Assembly (NCBI GenBank): GCA_040754315.1
Contig: JBFMCS010000044.1
Coordinates: 1-62,015, forward strand
From: Bacillota bacterium
GTDB taxonomy: Bacteria > Bacillota > Sulfobacillia > DUSP01 > JBFMCS01
Length of the DNA: 62,015 nucleotides
Direction: 5' to 3'
Shown: positions 8,674 to 18,229 of the stretch, piece after piece
Layout of the letters: the number at the start of each line of letters is the position of its first letter
Position numbering within the stretch: the first letter of the stretch is position 1
Notes under the pieces: generated by a model
Database searches by the model: none
The model's input: only the letters and a program-made list of their open reading frames with translations
What the model was told of the DNA's origin: nothing
Program-made: the position numbers and the translations under genes

Positions 8674-10449
8674 GTGACATCGAAGACTATGAAGGGTGCC
8701 GACATTATATCTGAATATCTCATAGCGGAGAGAGTGCCTTATGTACTTACCCTAAGCGGCCATGGAAACGTTGGGCTTCTGGACGCATTGGCGCAAAGGG
8801 CCGATAAGATAAGGGCTATCGGAGTTCATCACGAGCAGGCAGCTGGTCACATTGCGGATGCCTATTATCGCGTAGCCCACAAACCACTGGCTACGATCAC
8901 GTCCTGTGGCCCGGGATCCGCCAATCTGCCCATAGCCTTGGCCTGTGCTTTCTACGATTCCTCTGCCTTCCTTGCCATTACTGGCAATGTGCCCACCTGC
9001 CAGTTTAACCGGGGGCCTTTCCAGGAGACCGGCCGGCACCACCAGGGGGATTTTCCATCTGTGATCAAGCCTTACGTCAAGAAGGCTTTCCAGCCCACGC
9101 GTGTGGACATGGTACCCACCGCCATAAGACAAGCCTTCAAGACTATGCTTTCCGGCCGGCCGGGTCCCGTCAATCTTGATGTACCCTTCAATGTGTTCCA
9201 GGAGGAGGGGGAGGTGGAGTTCCCGGAGCCATCCCAATGGAGGTGGGGCATCAGCAGTAGGGCGGGAGGCGACGTTGACAGCCTGCAGGATGTCTTGAAC
9301 CTCCTCCTGAAGGCGGAGAAGCCTCTCATTCTAGCAGGGCACGGTGTCATATTGTCCGAAGCCTCCGACGAACTCAGGCAGCTGGCAGAGTACTTGGAGG
9401 TACCAGTAGTAACAACTCCAAACGGGTCTGGGTCTCTGGACAGCAGAGACGCTCTGTGCCTAGGCCCGACCGGCCGTAACGGGACGTACCAAGCTAACCA
9501 AGCCTGCAGAAACGCAGACGTGCTGCTGGCACTTGGGACCAGGTTCTGTGACAGAGTGTCCAGTGCCTGGATCCCAGGCTTCACATTCAATATTCCTCCC
9601 ACCAAACTCATTCAGGTAGACATAGACCCCGACGAAATCGGCAGGAACTTCGCCCCGGCTATCGGGATACTTGGTGATATCAGAAGTGTGTTGCGCCAGC
9701 TGCTTTCAATGATCAAGGAAGAAGGCATCTCACGGCAGAGCCGGCCCGGCTGGCAGAAGGAGATCAATGGATGGAGACAGGTTTGGGAGGATGCATGCTC
9801 GCCAAATAGGTCCTCCGACACCGTGCCGATACATCCTGAACGCCTGCTCGCGGATCTGAGGGATGTCTTCCCTGAAGACGGGATAATCCTGGCAGACGCA
9901 GGTGTTCATCATAACTGGATTGTCCAGCACTGGCCTGCCTACCGGCCGCAGACTGTCATCCAGTCCTGGGGTTTCTCTGCCATGGGCTTCGGTGTATGTG
10001 GTGTTATTGGAGCGAAGCTAGCCCGGCCCGAAAAGAAGTGCCTGTCGGTTGTTGGGGACTACGGATTCATGATGGCACCTCACATCGTGTGCACGGCTGT
10101 GGAGCTTAACCTACCTGTGATTTGGGTGGTATGGAACAACCTGGCCCAGGCTGCAATTAAGGACATCCAGACCTTCCAGTTCGAAGGCCGTGAAATTGTG
10201 ACAGAGTACTGTAACGCTGCTACTGGGGAGATCTGTAGTCCAGACTTTGTGGCTTTGGCAAGGGCTCTTGGGGCAGAAGGCTCCAGGGTTGAGCATCCTG
10301 GTGACTTGAAGGCTGCATTCGACACGGCTCTCAAGTCTGACAAACCGTACGTCTTGGAAGTCATGGTTGACAAGGGCGTACGCCCGGTTGCCACCGGCGG
10401 GTGGCAGTTGCCCCCGTTGCCTCCTATGCGCCCGGCGTTTGGGAGTTAA
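8674..10449 (+). CDS. Thiamine diphosphate-dependent enzyme (acetolactate synthase-like superfamily)
   Basis: The 591 residues show the three-domain layout of pyruvate-decarboxylase/acetolactate-synthase enzymes. The PYR domain has the activating glutamate E54 in HHEQAAGHIADAYY. A central domain with LGTRFCDR follows. The PP domain has the ThDP-Mg motif GDYGF (D462) closing with Asn-Asn at 488-489. It probably decarboxylates a 2-oxoacid or carries out carboligation. No regulatory small subunit (IlvN) and no other branched-chain genes are nearby, so acetolactate synthesis is not favoured. A 2-oxoacid from the upstream genes, such as 2-oxoglutarate, is a plausible substrate, with the adjacent alcohol dehydrogenase reducing the aldehyde. 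GTG 8674 follows AAGGAGTGAGG. Confidence 0.82.
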   Translation: MTSKTMKGADIISEYLIAERVPYVLTLSGHGNVGLLDALAQRADKIRAIGVHHEQAAGHIADAYYRVAHKPLATITSCGPGSANLPIALACAFYDSSAFLAITGNVPTCQFNRGPFQETGRHHQGDFPSVIKPYVKKAFQPTRVDMVPTAIRQAFKTMLSGRPGPVNLDVPFNVFQEEGEVEFPEPSQWRWGISSRAGGDVDSLQDVLNLLLKAEKPLILAGHGVILSEASDELRQLAEYLEVPVVTTPNGSGSLDSRDALCLGPTGRNGTYQANQACRNADVLLALGTRFCDRVSSAWIPGFTFNIPPTKLIQVDIDPDEIGRNFAPAIGILGDIRSVLRQLLSMIKEEGISRQSRPGWQKEINGWRQVWEDACSPNRSSDTVPIHPERLLADLRDVFPEDGIILADAGVHHNWIVQHWPAYRPQTVIQSWGFSAMGFGVCGVIGAKLARPEKKCLSVVGDYGFMMAPHIVCTAVELNLPVIWVVWNNLAQAAIKDIQTFQFEGREIVTEYCNAATGEICSPDFVALARALGAEGSRVEHPGDLKAAFDTALKSDKPYVLEVMVDKGVRPVATGGWQLPPLPPMRPAFGS

Positions 10450-10570
10450 ATCCTGAATGTTCTGGCACAGCGACCACCTAACATCGGAGGCAACGTGTAC
10501 GCGTGACTAGAGCATGGTGGTGTATTGTGCCCAGCGTCACGTTTTGGACCACGCATAGGGGGGAGAATAG

Positions 10571-12511
10571 ATGGCTTTTGACAAGCTCTTCGAGCCAGCC
10601 CACATCGGCAAAGTAGCGGTGAAAAATCGTCTCATTATGGCACCGTGTGAACGCAACTACGCGAACTTGGATGGTACCACCAACCAGCGCTATAACGATT
10701 ACCTTGTGGAGAGAGCCAAGGGCGGAGTGGGGCTCATCCTTGTGGAGTCCATGTACATCGATCCAGTTGGAAGAAACCACTTCCGCCAACTGGGCATCCA
10801 TGATGATGCAGTAATCCCTGGCCTCAAGAGGATGGCTGATGGTGTTCATGCCTACGGCTGCCGTTTGGGCGCTGAGCTGCAGCACGGCGGTAGGCAGAGC
10901 TCCAGTTTTGTAACTGGATGCCAACCGGTAGGGCCTTCTCCGGTTCCCTGCAAAGTGCTGGCTGCGGGAGACCTGCCCCGTGAGCTAACGGTGGATGAGA
11001 TAAGGGGCCTTGTGGAATCCTTCGGTCGCGCTGCCAGAAGAACTGTGGAGGCTGGTTTCGACCTGGTCGAAGTCCACGGGGCCCACGGGTACTTGGTGGG
11101 ACAGTTTCTTTCCCCTTTCAGCAACAAGAGACAGGATGAGTACGGAGGGACGGCGGAAAAACGGATGAGATTCCCGTTGGAAGTGGTAAGGAGGGTGCGC
11201 CAAGAGGTGGGGAGCCAAGTGGCCTTGGCGTACAGGATAAGTGCCAATGAGTACATTGAGGGAGGACTTACCCTGGAGGATACTATCCCCTTCATGGAGC
11301 GCCTTGAAGCGGAGGGGATCGATCTAATTGATGTATCTGCGGGGATATATGAGTCCATCATATGGCTGGCCCAGCCCGCAGGTTTTCCCAGGGGCTGCAT
11401 GGTGGACATGGTGGAGGAAATCCGTAAGCACGTAACAGTACCTGTCACCGTTGTGGGTCGCATTAATAACCCTGAGCTTGCCAACTCGATTTTGGAGGAA
11501 GGCAAGGCCGACTTCATCGCAATGGGGCGCGCGCTTCACGCTGATCCCGAGCTCCCCAACAAGGCCAAGGCTGGCAGACTCAAGGGCATCAGGACTTGTC
11601 CAGCGTGCATGAGGTGTAGCGACGAATTGGGAACGAACCTTCCAATCAGCTGTACGATCAACCCCTCGGCTGGAAAGGAAAGGGAATTTGCCTCGGTTAA
11701 GCGAGGGGTTTCCCGCCGGGTCGCGGTAGTGGGTGGAGGGCCTGCCGGGCTTGCCTGTGCCGCTACCGCTGCCGCCCAGGGGCACAGCGTCGTCTTGTAC
11801 GAGAAGGGAACGAACCTCGGAGGCCAACTGCGCCTCGCGTGTAAGCCATCCCACAAGCGAGAGCTGCGGGAGGTGATTGACCACCTGATATGGCAGGTGG
11901 AGCAATCCGACGTTGAGGTGATTCTGGGCAGTGAGGTAACCTACGATACCTTGAAGCAGGTTGGGCCCGATGTTGCTGTCATAGCTACGGGTGCTAGGCC
12001 CGTCAAGCCCTTCACGCCCGGTATTGATAATCCCTGGTGTCACGTGGCAATGGACGTTTTGGATGAGAAGGTTAGAATGGATGGGTCCATCCTCATACTC
12101 GGGGGTGGGCTGATAGGGGCTGAGACAGCTGTCTTCCTCAGGGAGAAAGGCACCGAGCAGATTACCATCATCGAGCCGACTGACAAGGTCGTCGGCGGTC
12201 TAGGGCTGCGAGAAGGTTGGCACCTCAGGCATCTGCTCGAGGAGGACGACAAGATAGTAATCAAGTGTAATACCACTGTCGAACGAGTGGATGAATCAGG
12301 GATTCTCCTGCAAAACCGGGGTTCCTACGAGAGAGTCAAGGCCGATTACCTGGTGATAGCCGTAGGGATGGCACCGGAAAACGGAATCTGGGAAGAAGTC
12401 TGGTGTCAAGGACAACCACCCTTTGAGGTACATGCGGTTGGCGATTGTGTGCTGCCGCGTCGGATGAAGGAAGCGATCCACGAAGGGGCCGCCGTAGCCT
12501 TAAGTCTGTGA
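10571..12511 (+). CDS. NADH:flavin oxidoreductase, old yellow enzyme fused to FAD/NAD domain
   Basis: This 646-residue iron-sulfur flavoenzyme resembles 2,4-dienoyl-CoA reductase, BaiCD and trimethylamine dehydrogenase. The N-terminal TIM barrel binds FMN (KNRLIMAP; EVHGAHGYL, ~residue 173; FIAMGRALHADPE). It is followed by a cysteine cluster CPACMRC plus a further Cys (SCTINP) for [4Fe-4S], then a Rossmann FAD domain (VAVVGGGPAGLACA) with an NAD-binding insertion (ILGGGLIGAE). Such enzymes reduce conjugated C=C bonds or demethylate amines. About 120 bases without a gene precede it, so it may have its own promoter or be the last gene of the upstream run. Confidence 0.88.
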   Translation: MAFDKLFEPAHIGKVAVKNRLIMAPCERNYANLDGTTNQRYNDYLVERAKGGVGLILVESMYIDPVGRNHFRQLGIHDDAVIPGLKRMADGVHAYGCRLGAELQHGGRQSSSFVTGCQPVGPSPVPCKVLAAGDLPRELTVDEIRGLVESFGRAARRTVEAGFDLVEVHGAHGYLVGQFLSPFSNKRQDEYGGTAEKRMRFPLEVVRRVRQEVGSQVALAYRISANEYIEGGLTLEDTIPFMERLEAEGIDLIDVSAGIYESIIWLAQPAGFPRGCMVDMVEEIRKHVTVPVTVVGRINNPELANSILEEGKADFIAMGRALHADPELPNKAKAGRLKGIRTCPACMRCSDELGTNLPISCTINPSAGKEREFASVKRGVSRRVAVVGGGPAGLACAATAAAQGHSVVLYEKGTNLGGQLRLACKPSHKRELREVIDHLIWQVEQSDVEVILGSEVTYDTLKQVGPDVAVIATGARPVKPFTPGIDNPWCHVAMDVLDEKVRMDGSILILGGGLIGAETAVFLREKGTEQITIIEPTDKVVGGLGLREGWHLRHLLEEDDKIVIKCNTTVERVDESGILLQNRGSYERVKADYLVIAVGMAPENGIWEEVWCQGQPPFEVHAVGDCVLPRRMKEAIHEGAAVALSL

Positions 12512-12558
12512 CCCCTTTCTTCGACGAGAAGCGGACTAGGTGTCAAGGAGGGGTGAAG

Positions 12559-14082
12559 GTGCCCGAGCGAAACAGTGAGGTCATCCTGGAGCTCAGGAAC
12601 ATCACGAAGGTGTTTCCGGGAGTCAAAGCCCTTGACAACGTGGATTTCGACTTGAGGAAGGGAGAGGTTCACGTACTTGTGGGTGAAAACGGGGCTGGCA
12701 AGTCTACCTTAATGAAGGTGTTGTCAGGCGTGCACCAACCGGACGGCGGTGAAATCCGACTTAGGGGCAAACAGGTAGAGATCTCCAGCCCCAGGGGCGC
12801 CCAAGACCTTGGGATATCCATGATATACCAGGAGTTCAATCTAGTGCCCTTCCTTTCTGTAGCCAGCAACATATACCTTGGGAGGGAACCCACTCGCCTC
12901 GGCCTTATCGACCACCGGACGATGCACAAGCGAACCACTGAGCTGCTGGAATCGGTGGGTATGGACATCAAAAGTCAAACGCTCATAAAGGACCTAGGGA
13001 TTGCAAAACAGCAGTTGGTGGAGGTAGCAAAGGCCCTCTCCTTGGACTGCGACATCCTCATAATGGATGAGCCCACCGCAGCCCTTGGGGCAAAAGCCAT
13101 TGAACAGCTCTTTGAGATAATTCGTCGCCTGAAGGATAAGGGAATAAGTGTCATCTACATATCCCACAGACTCGAGGAACTCGCGCAAATCGGTGACCGG
13201 GTCACGGTGATCAGGGATGGCAAACGTGTTGGTTGCTCACCTATGTCAGACGTTAAGACGGAAGACATCATCTGCATGATGGTCGGGGACAAGATATGCC
13301 AGATGTTCCCCAGGGACATAGTTCCTAAGGGAGAGCAAGCTCTCAATCTTGTCAACATCTCTCGCAAGGATGTTCTTCACGACGTCAGTCTTGAGATTCA
13401 CTGCGGCGAAATCGTAGGCCTCGGGGGCGTTATGGGGTCGGGCAGGACTGAACTGGCAGAAGTCGTTTTTGGTGAGGCGCCCTTTGACGGCGGAGAGATG
13501 TACCTTTTCGGGCAACGAGTGAGGCGCATGTCCCCGGTGCTGGCTGTAAGCAGGGGTCTAGGTTTCCTCCCAGAGGACAGAAAGCAGAAGGGGTTGGCAC
13601 TAGACCTCAGAGTCAGGGAGAACGTACTCATGTCCAGCCTGAATAAGGTATTCCCCAATAGGATCATCAATTCGAAGATTGAGAAAGATCTAGTTAAGCG
13701 ATTTGTAGACGACCTCAACATCGCCACACCATCCATAAACCGATTTGTGAAGTACCTTAGCGGCGGGAATCAGCAGAAAGTTGTTATAGCCAAGTGGCTC
13801 TGCACCAGGTCGAGGTTTTTTATCTTTGATGAACCTACCCGAGGCATAGATGTTGGAGCCAAGGTCGAGGTACACAAGCTTATGAACGAGTTGGTCAAGA
13901 ATGGCGCGGCGGTACTCATGATCTCCTCCGAGTTGCCGGAACTCGTCAACATGAGCGATCGTATTTACATCATGTACAGGGGGACTATCGTGAAGGAACT
14001 TGGGCGGGATGAGACCACCAAGGAGGAGGTACTTCGCTATGAGACTACCGGCGGCAAAGACCGGGCCATCGCCCAAGGGTGA
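12559..14082 (+). CDS. Ribose/monosaccharide-type ABC transporter ATPase (two nucleotide-binding domains)
   Basis: The 507 residues match RbsA/MglA-type proteins in length and order. NBD1 has Walker A GENGAGKST, the signature-position segment LGIAKQQLVEVAKAL (a departure from the common LSVGQQQ) and Walker B ILIMDEPTAAL. NBD2 has the usual degenerate Walker A GGVMGSGRTE, a good LSGGNQQK signature and FIFDEPTRGIDVG. It energises the two following permeases at the inner face of the membrane. I place the start at GTG 12559, seven bases after AAGGAGG; GTG 12553 is possible. It begins about 50 bases after the flavoenzyme and overlaps the first permease by 44 bases. Confidence 0.92.
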   Translation: MPERNSEVILELRNITKVFPGVKALDNVDFDLRKGEVHVLVGENGAGKSTLMKVLSGVHQPDGGEIRLRGKQVEISSPRGAQDLGISMIYQEFNLVPFLSVASNIYLGREPTRLGLIDHRTMHKRTTELLESVGMDIKSQTLIKDLGIAKQQLVEVAKALSLDCDILIMDEPTAALGAKAIEQLFEIIRRLKDKGISVIYISHRLEELAQIGDRVTVIRDGKRVGCSPMSDVKTEDIICMMVGDKICQMFPRDIVPKGEQALNLVNISRKDVLHDVSLEIHCGEIVGLGGVMGSGRTELAEVVFGEAPFDGGEMYLFGQRVRRMSPVLAVSRGLGFLPEDRKQKGLALDLRVRENVLMSSLNKVFPNRIINSKIEKDLVKRFVDDLNIATPSINRFVKYLSGGNQQKVVIAKWLCTRSRFFIFDEPTRGIDVGAKVEVHKLMNELVKNGAAVLMISSELPELVNMSDRIYIMYRGTIVKELGRDETTKEEVLRYETTGGKDRAIAQG

Positions 14083-15010
14083 GCGACTACAGCACTACCT
14101 CCGGGGCATTCCGCCAGCCTTCTATGGGCTGATATTCATCATCATTCTCTACTCCCTGGTCAGCCCCGGCTTTCTGACAACGAGAAACATCTTGACCCTT
14201 CTAATCCAAGGCTCCATGTTACTCGTCATCTCACTGGGTATGACCCTTGTAGTACTCAGCGGTGGAGTTGATCTCTCCTTGGGTGCCTTGCTGAGTCTCT
14301 GTGGTGTCGTCATGGCAATGATGCTTGTAAGCGGCCAGAGCCTGTTTATGGCCATAATAGTCACATTACTGGTGGGGGTCCTATGCGGCTTGACCACGGG
14401 TACTTTGGTTGCCCGTTTTGGGCTGCAACCCTTTGTGGCCAGTTTCGGTATGCTTGGCGTATGTGAGGGAATTGCCCTAGTCTTCACGGACGGTTCTTCC
14501 ATTATCGTACGAAACCCTTATCTCCGAAGCTTGGCTGCCAGTTATCTCATGGGCATTCCCATGGCTGGATGGTTCGCAGGTTTGTGCTTTGTTGCCTTCT
14601 ACGTAATCCTGTATAAGACGAGATTCGGTGCGTACGTCTACGGCATAGGAGGAAATGAGGAGGCTACAATTCTTTCAGGGATTCGGGTAATACGCTACAA
14701 GACAGGTATCTATGTGCTTGCGGGCCTATCTGCTGCAATGGCTTCCCTTATTATGACCGGCCGCCTAAATGCAGCTCATCCCTTCGTTGCCATCGGCTAT
14801 GAATTCGATGCGGTGGCTTCTGTAATTGTTGGAGGGACTGCCTTCGAAAGAGGCAGGGGAGGCATTTGGGGGACACTAGTAGGCGTTGCCTTTATCAGTG
14901 TATTGAGGAACGGCCTTAACATAATTGGGGTAAACCCCTTCGCACAGGTCCCTGTGATCGGAGCCGTTATTATACTGGCGATAATCCTGGGCAAGGCACA
15001 GAAGCGGTGA
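14039..15010 (+). CDS. Ribose-type ABC transporter permease 1
   Basis: This is a 323-residue integral membrane protein of the RbsC/BPD_transp_2 family, with about 8-10 hydrophobic segments. The family signature LVVLSGGVDLSLGALLSL lies at ~residues 63-80 and the C-terminal loop VASVIVGGTAFERGRGG near residue 265. ATG 14039 is chosen because AAGGAGGAGG lies nine bases upstream, inside the end of the ATPase gene; this gives a normal-length N terminus. Its stop overlaps the start region of the second permease. Together they should form a heterodimeric channel. Confidence 0.9.
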   Translation: MRLPAAKTGPSPKGERLQHYLRGIPPAFYGLIFIIILYSLVSPGFLTTRNILTLLIQGSMLLVISLGMTLVVLSGGVDLSLGALLSLCGVVMAMMLVSGQSLFMAIIVTLLVGVLCGLTTGTLVARFGLQPFVASFGMLGVCEGIALVFTDGSSIIVRNPYLRSLAASYLMGIPMAGWFAGLCFVAFYVILYKTRFGAYVYGIGGNEEATILSGIRVIRYKTGIYVLAGLSAAMASLIMTGRLNAAHPFVAIGYEFDAVASVIVGGTAFERGRGGIWGTLVGVAFISVLRNGLNIIGVNPFAQVPVIGAVIILAIILGKAQKR

Positions 15011-15021
15011 GGAGGGGGAGC

Positions 15022-16047
15022 ATGTCATCACGCAGGTCCAATGTCAAAGGTATTTTGCTGAGGTCTGCCAGGATACTTGTCCTCGTTCTCCTGGCACTGG
15101 TAATAACAACCCTGAACCGCGATTTCGCCACCATGTCCAACCTTCTCAACATCCTAAGGTGGGGCTCTGCCGCAACGATTCTGGCCGCTGGTCTAACGCT
15201 CGTGGCGATTACTGGTGGCATAGACCTCTCCGTAGGTTCAGTATTGTCTTTGTCTGCATGTGTAGCGGCGTACCTGATGACTCAGACGGCGATAGGATGG
15301 CCGCTTGCCGTGGCAGGTGCGCTTGCAGCCTCGGCTTGTGTAGGCGTGGTCAACGGGATACTCGTCACTTTCGCGGGGCTACCCCCCTTTGTAGCCACCT
15401 ACGGAATGCTATGGGTCGCGGCGGGGCTGGCTGGTCTCTTGATGCGGGGCTCGGTGTACTACGGGTTCCCCAAGGGTTTCCTTTTCCTCGGCGCCGGGCA
15501 TCTCTTGGGTGTTCCGTTACCCGTATTCCTTATGGGAATACTGGTCGTTGTTCTGACCTTCCTTCTTCAGAAGACCACCTACGGGAGAGAACTCTACGTA
15601 ATCGGCTCCAACATACGTGCTGCCCGTCTGGCGGGCATCAAGATAGACAAGGCGAGGATTATTGCCTACTGCATTAGCTCTATCTGTGCTGGAATGGCTG
15701 GTTTACTCTACATCGCCCGGCTCAACGCCGCAGACTCAGCCACTGGGGAACTCATGTTGCGGCCAGCCATCGCTGCTGTGACCGTAGGGGGCACCTCGCT
15801 TCTGGGTGGCTTGGGTTCGGTCACAGGTACAGTAACCGGAAGCTTCATAATGACCGTGGTATTGGCAGGCATGAACATACTCAACATATCCTCGTTCTTG
15901 CAGCCCACTGTTACCGGTGGCATTCTCATTGGCACAGTCATAGCGGATGTAGCCATGAGGCGCCGGGAGACCATGGAGGAAGACGTGTTCAGTCTGTTCC
16001 AGAACCTGGCTGGCAAGGGGTCTGTGGAGTCAAAGAAGGGGGGGTGA
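15022..16047 (+). CDS. Ribose-type ABC transporter permease 2
   Basis: This is a 341-residue RbsC-family permease, homologous to the preceding one. It has the conserved LVAITGGIDLSVGSVLSLSA stretch and IAAVTVGGTSLLGGLGSVTG toward the C terminus, which contacts the ATPase. ATG 15022 follows GAGGAGGGGG; an in-frame GTG at 15007 overlaps the preceding stop. Two different permeases in one ribose-type importer are a known variant. The substrate is not evident from sequence. Flanking sugar-type SDR, dehydrogenase and TIM-barrel genes suggest a sugar, polyol or sugar-acid. Confidence 0.9.
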   Translation: MSSRRSNVKGILLRSARILVLVLLALVITTLNRDFATMSNLLNILRWGSAATILAAGLTLVAITGGIDLSVGSVLSLSACVAAYLMTQTAIGWPLAVAGALAASACVGVVNGILVTFAGLPPFVATYGMLWVAAGLAGLLMRGSVYYGFPKGFLFLGAGHLLGVPLPVFLMGILVVVLTFLLQKTTYGRELYVIGSNIRAARLAGIKIDKARIIAYCISSICAGMAGLLYIARLNAADSATGELMLRPAIAAVTVGGTSLLGGLGSVTGTVTGSFIMTVVLAGMNILNISSFLQPTVTGGILIGTVIADVAMRRRETMEEDVFSLFQNLAGKGSVESKKGG

Positions 16048-16114
16048 CACATGAGACGGTGATTATTCGGTGGTTCTGCGGCCAAACAACACAGAATTCA
16101 AGGGGGGTTCAGTT

Positions 16115-17164
16115 GTGCAAAAGCAGCGCGCAAGCATTGTATTCAGGCTGACCATGCTGATTCTGGTTGTTGCACTGGTGGTCGCAGTGTCTGGCTGCGG
16201 AGGTGATTCGGCTCCGGAACCGGCACAAGAAGAAGAGCCAGCCGGTCCTACGCCCAAAGACAGCTACACCATAGCGTTCATGGTTAAGAACATGTTTAAC
16301 CCGTTCTGGAAGCTGTGTAAGATCGGCGCGGAGAAGGCCGCTGCAGAAACCGGCAAGGTTCGGATTGTCCACTACTCTCCGACAAAGCCTGACAACATCG
16401 AGGAACAAACCCGCATGGTTGAGGACATAACCCAGAAGTTCCTTGCTGGCGAAATCGACGGTATGGTTTTCGTTCCAGTGGACTACAAGGCTTTGGTTCC
16501 CGCCCTCAACGAAGCGCTCGATGCCGGGATGCCCATAGTAATCTACTGCAACAACATGGATGATTTCGCACAGAACGACAGGTACATAGCCTATGTGGGG
16601 CAGAACGACTACGAGTTGGGTAAAGCCATTGCCGAATATGCTTTTTCCAAGGTTGATTATAGTGGCAAGGTAGTGATAATCGAGGGAGTGCCAGCGGCGA
16701 TCACTAATATCGATCGAATGCGTGGTTTTCACGAAACCCTTCAGAAGTACCCAGACATGGAACTCATCGCATCACAGACAGGGCAGTACCGCAGAGTTCC
16801 GGGGATGCAGGTCATGGAGAATCTCTTGCAGACTCATCCCCAAATTGACGTGGTGCTGTCTGCCAACGATGACATGGCTCTTGGCTGTATTGAGGCCATT
16901 GAGGCCGCCGGAAGGCTGGGAGAGATGGTTGTGACCGGTATTGACGGCATACCTGATTCCCTAGCCTCCATTAGGGCTGGCCGACTTACGGCCACCATTG
17001 ATTATTCTGGGTTCAGGCAGGGATATAACAGCGTTCACATGATTGTGAAGGCCCTTGACGGAGAGCCAGTTGACCGATTGATCATGCTCGACTTCACCGT
17101 AATCACCCAGGACAACATCGAGGATTTTCTAAGGCAACTCGACGAGATTGGGCAGCCCTATTAG
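16115..17164 (+). CDS. Ribose-type ABC transporter substrate-binding lipoprotein
   Basis: This 349-residue extracytoplasmic binding protein (Peripla_BP_4 type) is anchored by a lipid. The N terminus has a basic start, a hydrophobic stretch (LTMLILVVALVVAV) and the lipobox VSGC, followed by a Pro/Glu-rich linker. The mature part starts with YTIAFMVKNMFNPFW and contains VDYKALVPALNEALDAGMP and SANDDMALGCIEAIEA, regions that line the sugar pocket in this family. GTG 16115 is seven bases after AGGGGGG. Placing the binding protein last, after both permeases, differs from many rbs operons. A hairpin follows the stop. Confidence 0.9.
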   Translation: MQKQRASIVFRLTMLILVVALVVAVSGCGGDSAPEPAQEEEPAGPTPKDSYTIAFMVKNMFNPFWKLCKIGAEKAAAETGKVRIVHYSPTKPDNIEEQTRMVEDITQKFLAGEIDGMVFVPVDYKALVPALNEALDAGMPIVIYCNNMDDFAQNDRYIAYVGQNDYELGKAIAEYAFSKVDYSGKVVIIEGVPAAITNIDRMRGFHETLQKYPDMELIASQTGQYRRVPGMQVMENLLQTHPQIDVVLSANDDMALGCIEAIEAAGRLGEMVVTGIDGIPDSLASIRAGRLTATIDYSGFRQGYNSVHMIVKALDGEPVDRLIMLDFTVITQDNIEDFLRQLDEIGQPY

Positions 17165-17171
17165 GAAAGAA

Positions 17172-17212
17172 GGGCCGGGGGGCGACAGGAAAACCGCGCT
17201 CCGGCCCAACCT
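17172..17212 (+). terminator. Probable terminator after the ABC importer operon
   Basis: GGGCCGG at 17172-17178 pairs with CCGGCCC at 17201-17207, extended internally by GGCG/CGC pairs, seven bases after the binding-protein stop codon. The tail (AACCTTTAACCTTT) is only moderately T-rich, so termination may be leaky or assisted. Confidence 0.5.
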
Positions 17213-17277
17213 TTAACCTTTCACATCCCCACTTCTTCCAGTGAATACGGTCCTATGTGTGATTGGAGGGTGTCAAC

Positions 17278-18225
17278 ATGGCTGTGTTGGTTACAGGGGG
17301 CTCGGGATTCATGGGTTCCCACCTCGTAAAGGCCCTTCTTGGCAAAGAAGACGTCGTTGTGGCCTACGACAACTTCTGGGCAGGCTCCCCGAAGAACCTG
17401 GAGGGCCTGGAACGAGTGGTTCTCTGTCCAGGCGACATCCTGGACATGGGGCACGTGATTCGAGTATGTCAGAAGCATGGAGTAACCCGAGTGATCCATG
17501 GAGGAGCCATTTCCTCGCCTGTTCCGGCCATAACCCAACCCGTGGTAGCCGCCCGGGTCAACATTGAGGGGACCATCAACGTTCTAGAGGCTGCTGCTAT
17601 CCTTGGAATGGAACGGGTTGTGAATATTAGTACGGAAGAGGTTTATGGTCCGTACGTGGCGGATCCGATGGATGAGGACCAGCCCAAGAACCCTGTCACA
17701 CCCTACGGTGTAACAAAACTCGCATCAGAAGGTTACTGTGCCCAATACCGCAAGATATACGGGCTGGATGTGGTAACTGTTAGGCCCTCATGGGTCTATG
17801 GACCTTCCTTGCCCCGAAAAAGGCCTCCCAAGCTATTCATCGAAAACGCCTTAGATGGGATTGAAACCATATTAACCTGCGGTCGCGACCAGTGTCTGGA
17901 CAATAGCTACATCGACGATGTGACTCGAGGGATCATGGACTTGCTGTACTCGAAAAGATTGAGACATACAGTGTACAACATCGCCAGCGGGGACGGCCGT
18001 ACCATCGGCCAGATGGCTGACATAGTCAAGAGTCTCATTCCAGGCTCTCGTTTTGTCATTGGAGGAGGTACCCTCTGTTATCAGCACGGCTTCCACATGC
18101 ATCAGAAGGGAGCGCTGGACATCACCCGGGCCCGCGAAGACCTTGACTACTCCCCCAAGTACTCCCTAGAAGATGGATTGAAGGCCTATGTCGACCACCT
18201 CAAGGCCGAAAAGCGGGGGGTGTAG
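17278..18225 (+). CDS. NAD-dependent epimerase/dehydratase (extended SDR)
   Basis: This is a 315-residue extended short-chain dehydrogenase. The NAD motif VTGGSGFMGSHL is at the N terminus. Ser/Thr in NISTEEVYGP and the Tyr-x-x-x-Lys pair in TPYGVTKLASE form the catalytic set, and RPSWVYGP follows. Family members act on nucleotide sugars or free sugar acids (epimerases, dehydratases, uronate dehydrogenases). Here it is the first gene of a long catabolic-looking run rather than a polysaccharide cluster, so a small-molecule substrate is more likely. ATG 17278 follows GGAGGGTG. The next gene begins four bases after its stop. Confidence 0.82.
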   Translation: MAVLVTGGSGFMGSHLVKALLGKEDVVVAYDNFWAGSPKNLEGLERVVLCPGDILDMGHVIRVCQKHGVTRVIHGGAISSPVPAITQPVVAARVNIEGTINVLEAAAILGMERVVNISTEEVYGPYVADPMDEDQPKNPVTPYGVTKLASEGYCAQYRKIYGLDVVTVRPSWVYGPSLPRKRPPKLFIENALDGIETILTCGRDQCLDNSYIDDVTRGIMDLLYSKRLRHTVYNIASGDGRTIGQMADIVKSLIPGSRFVIGGGTLCYQHGFHMHQKGALDITRAREDLDYSPKYSLEDGLKAYVDHLKAEKRGV

Positions 18226-18229
18226 ACCG

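Noticed and set aside
8674-10449. Acetolactate synthase (IlvB)
   Set aside because: Same superfamily, but there is no small subunit or branched-chain amino acid gene nearby and the context is catabolic. The specific activity is left open.
11324-12043. Long minus-strand open frame opposite the old-yellow-enzyme gene
   Set aside because: It is the shadow of a high-GC coding strand. The product has no domain, and the plus-strand gene is unambiguous.
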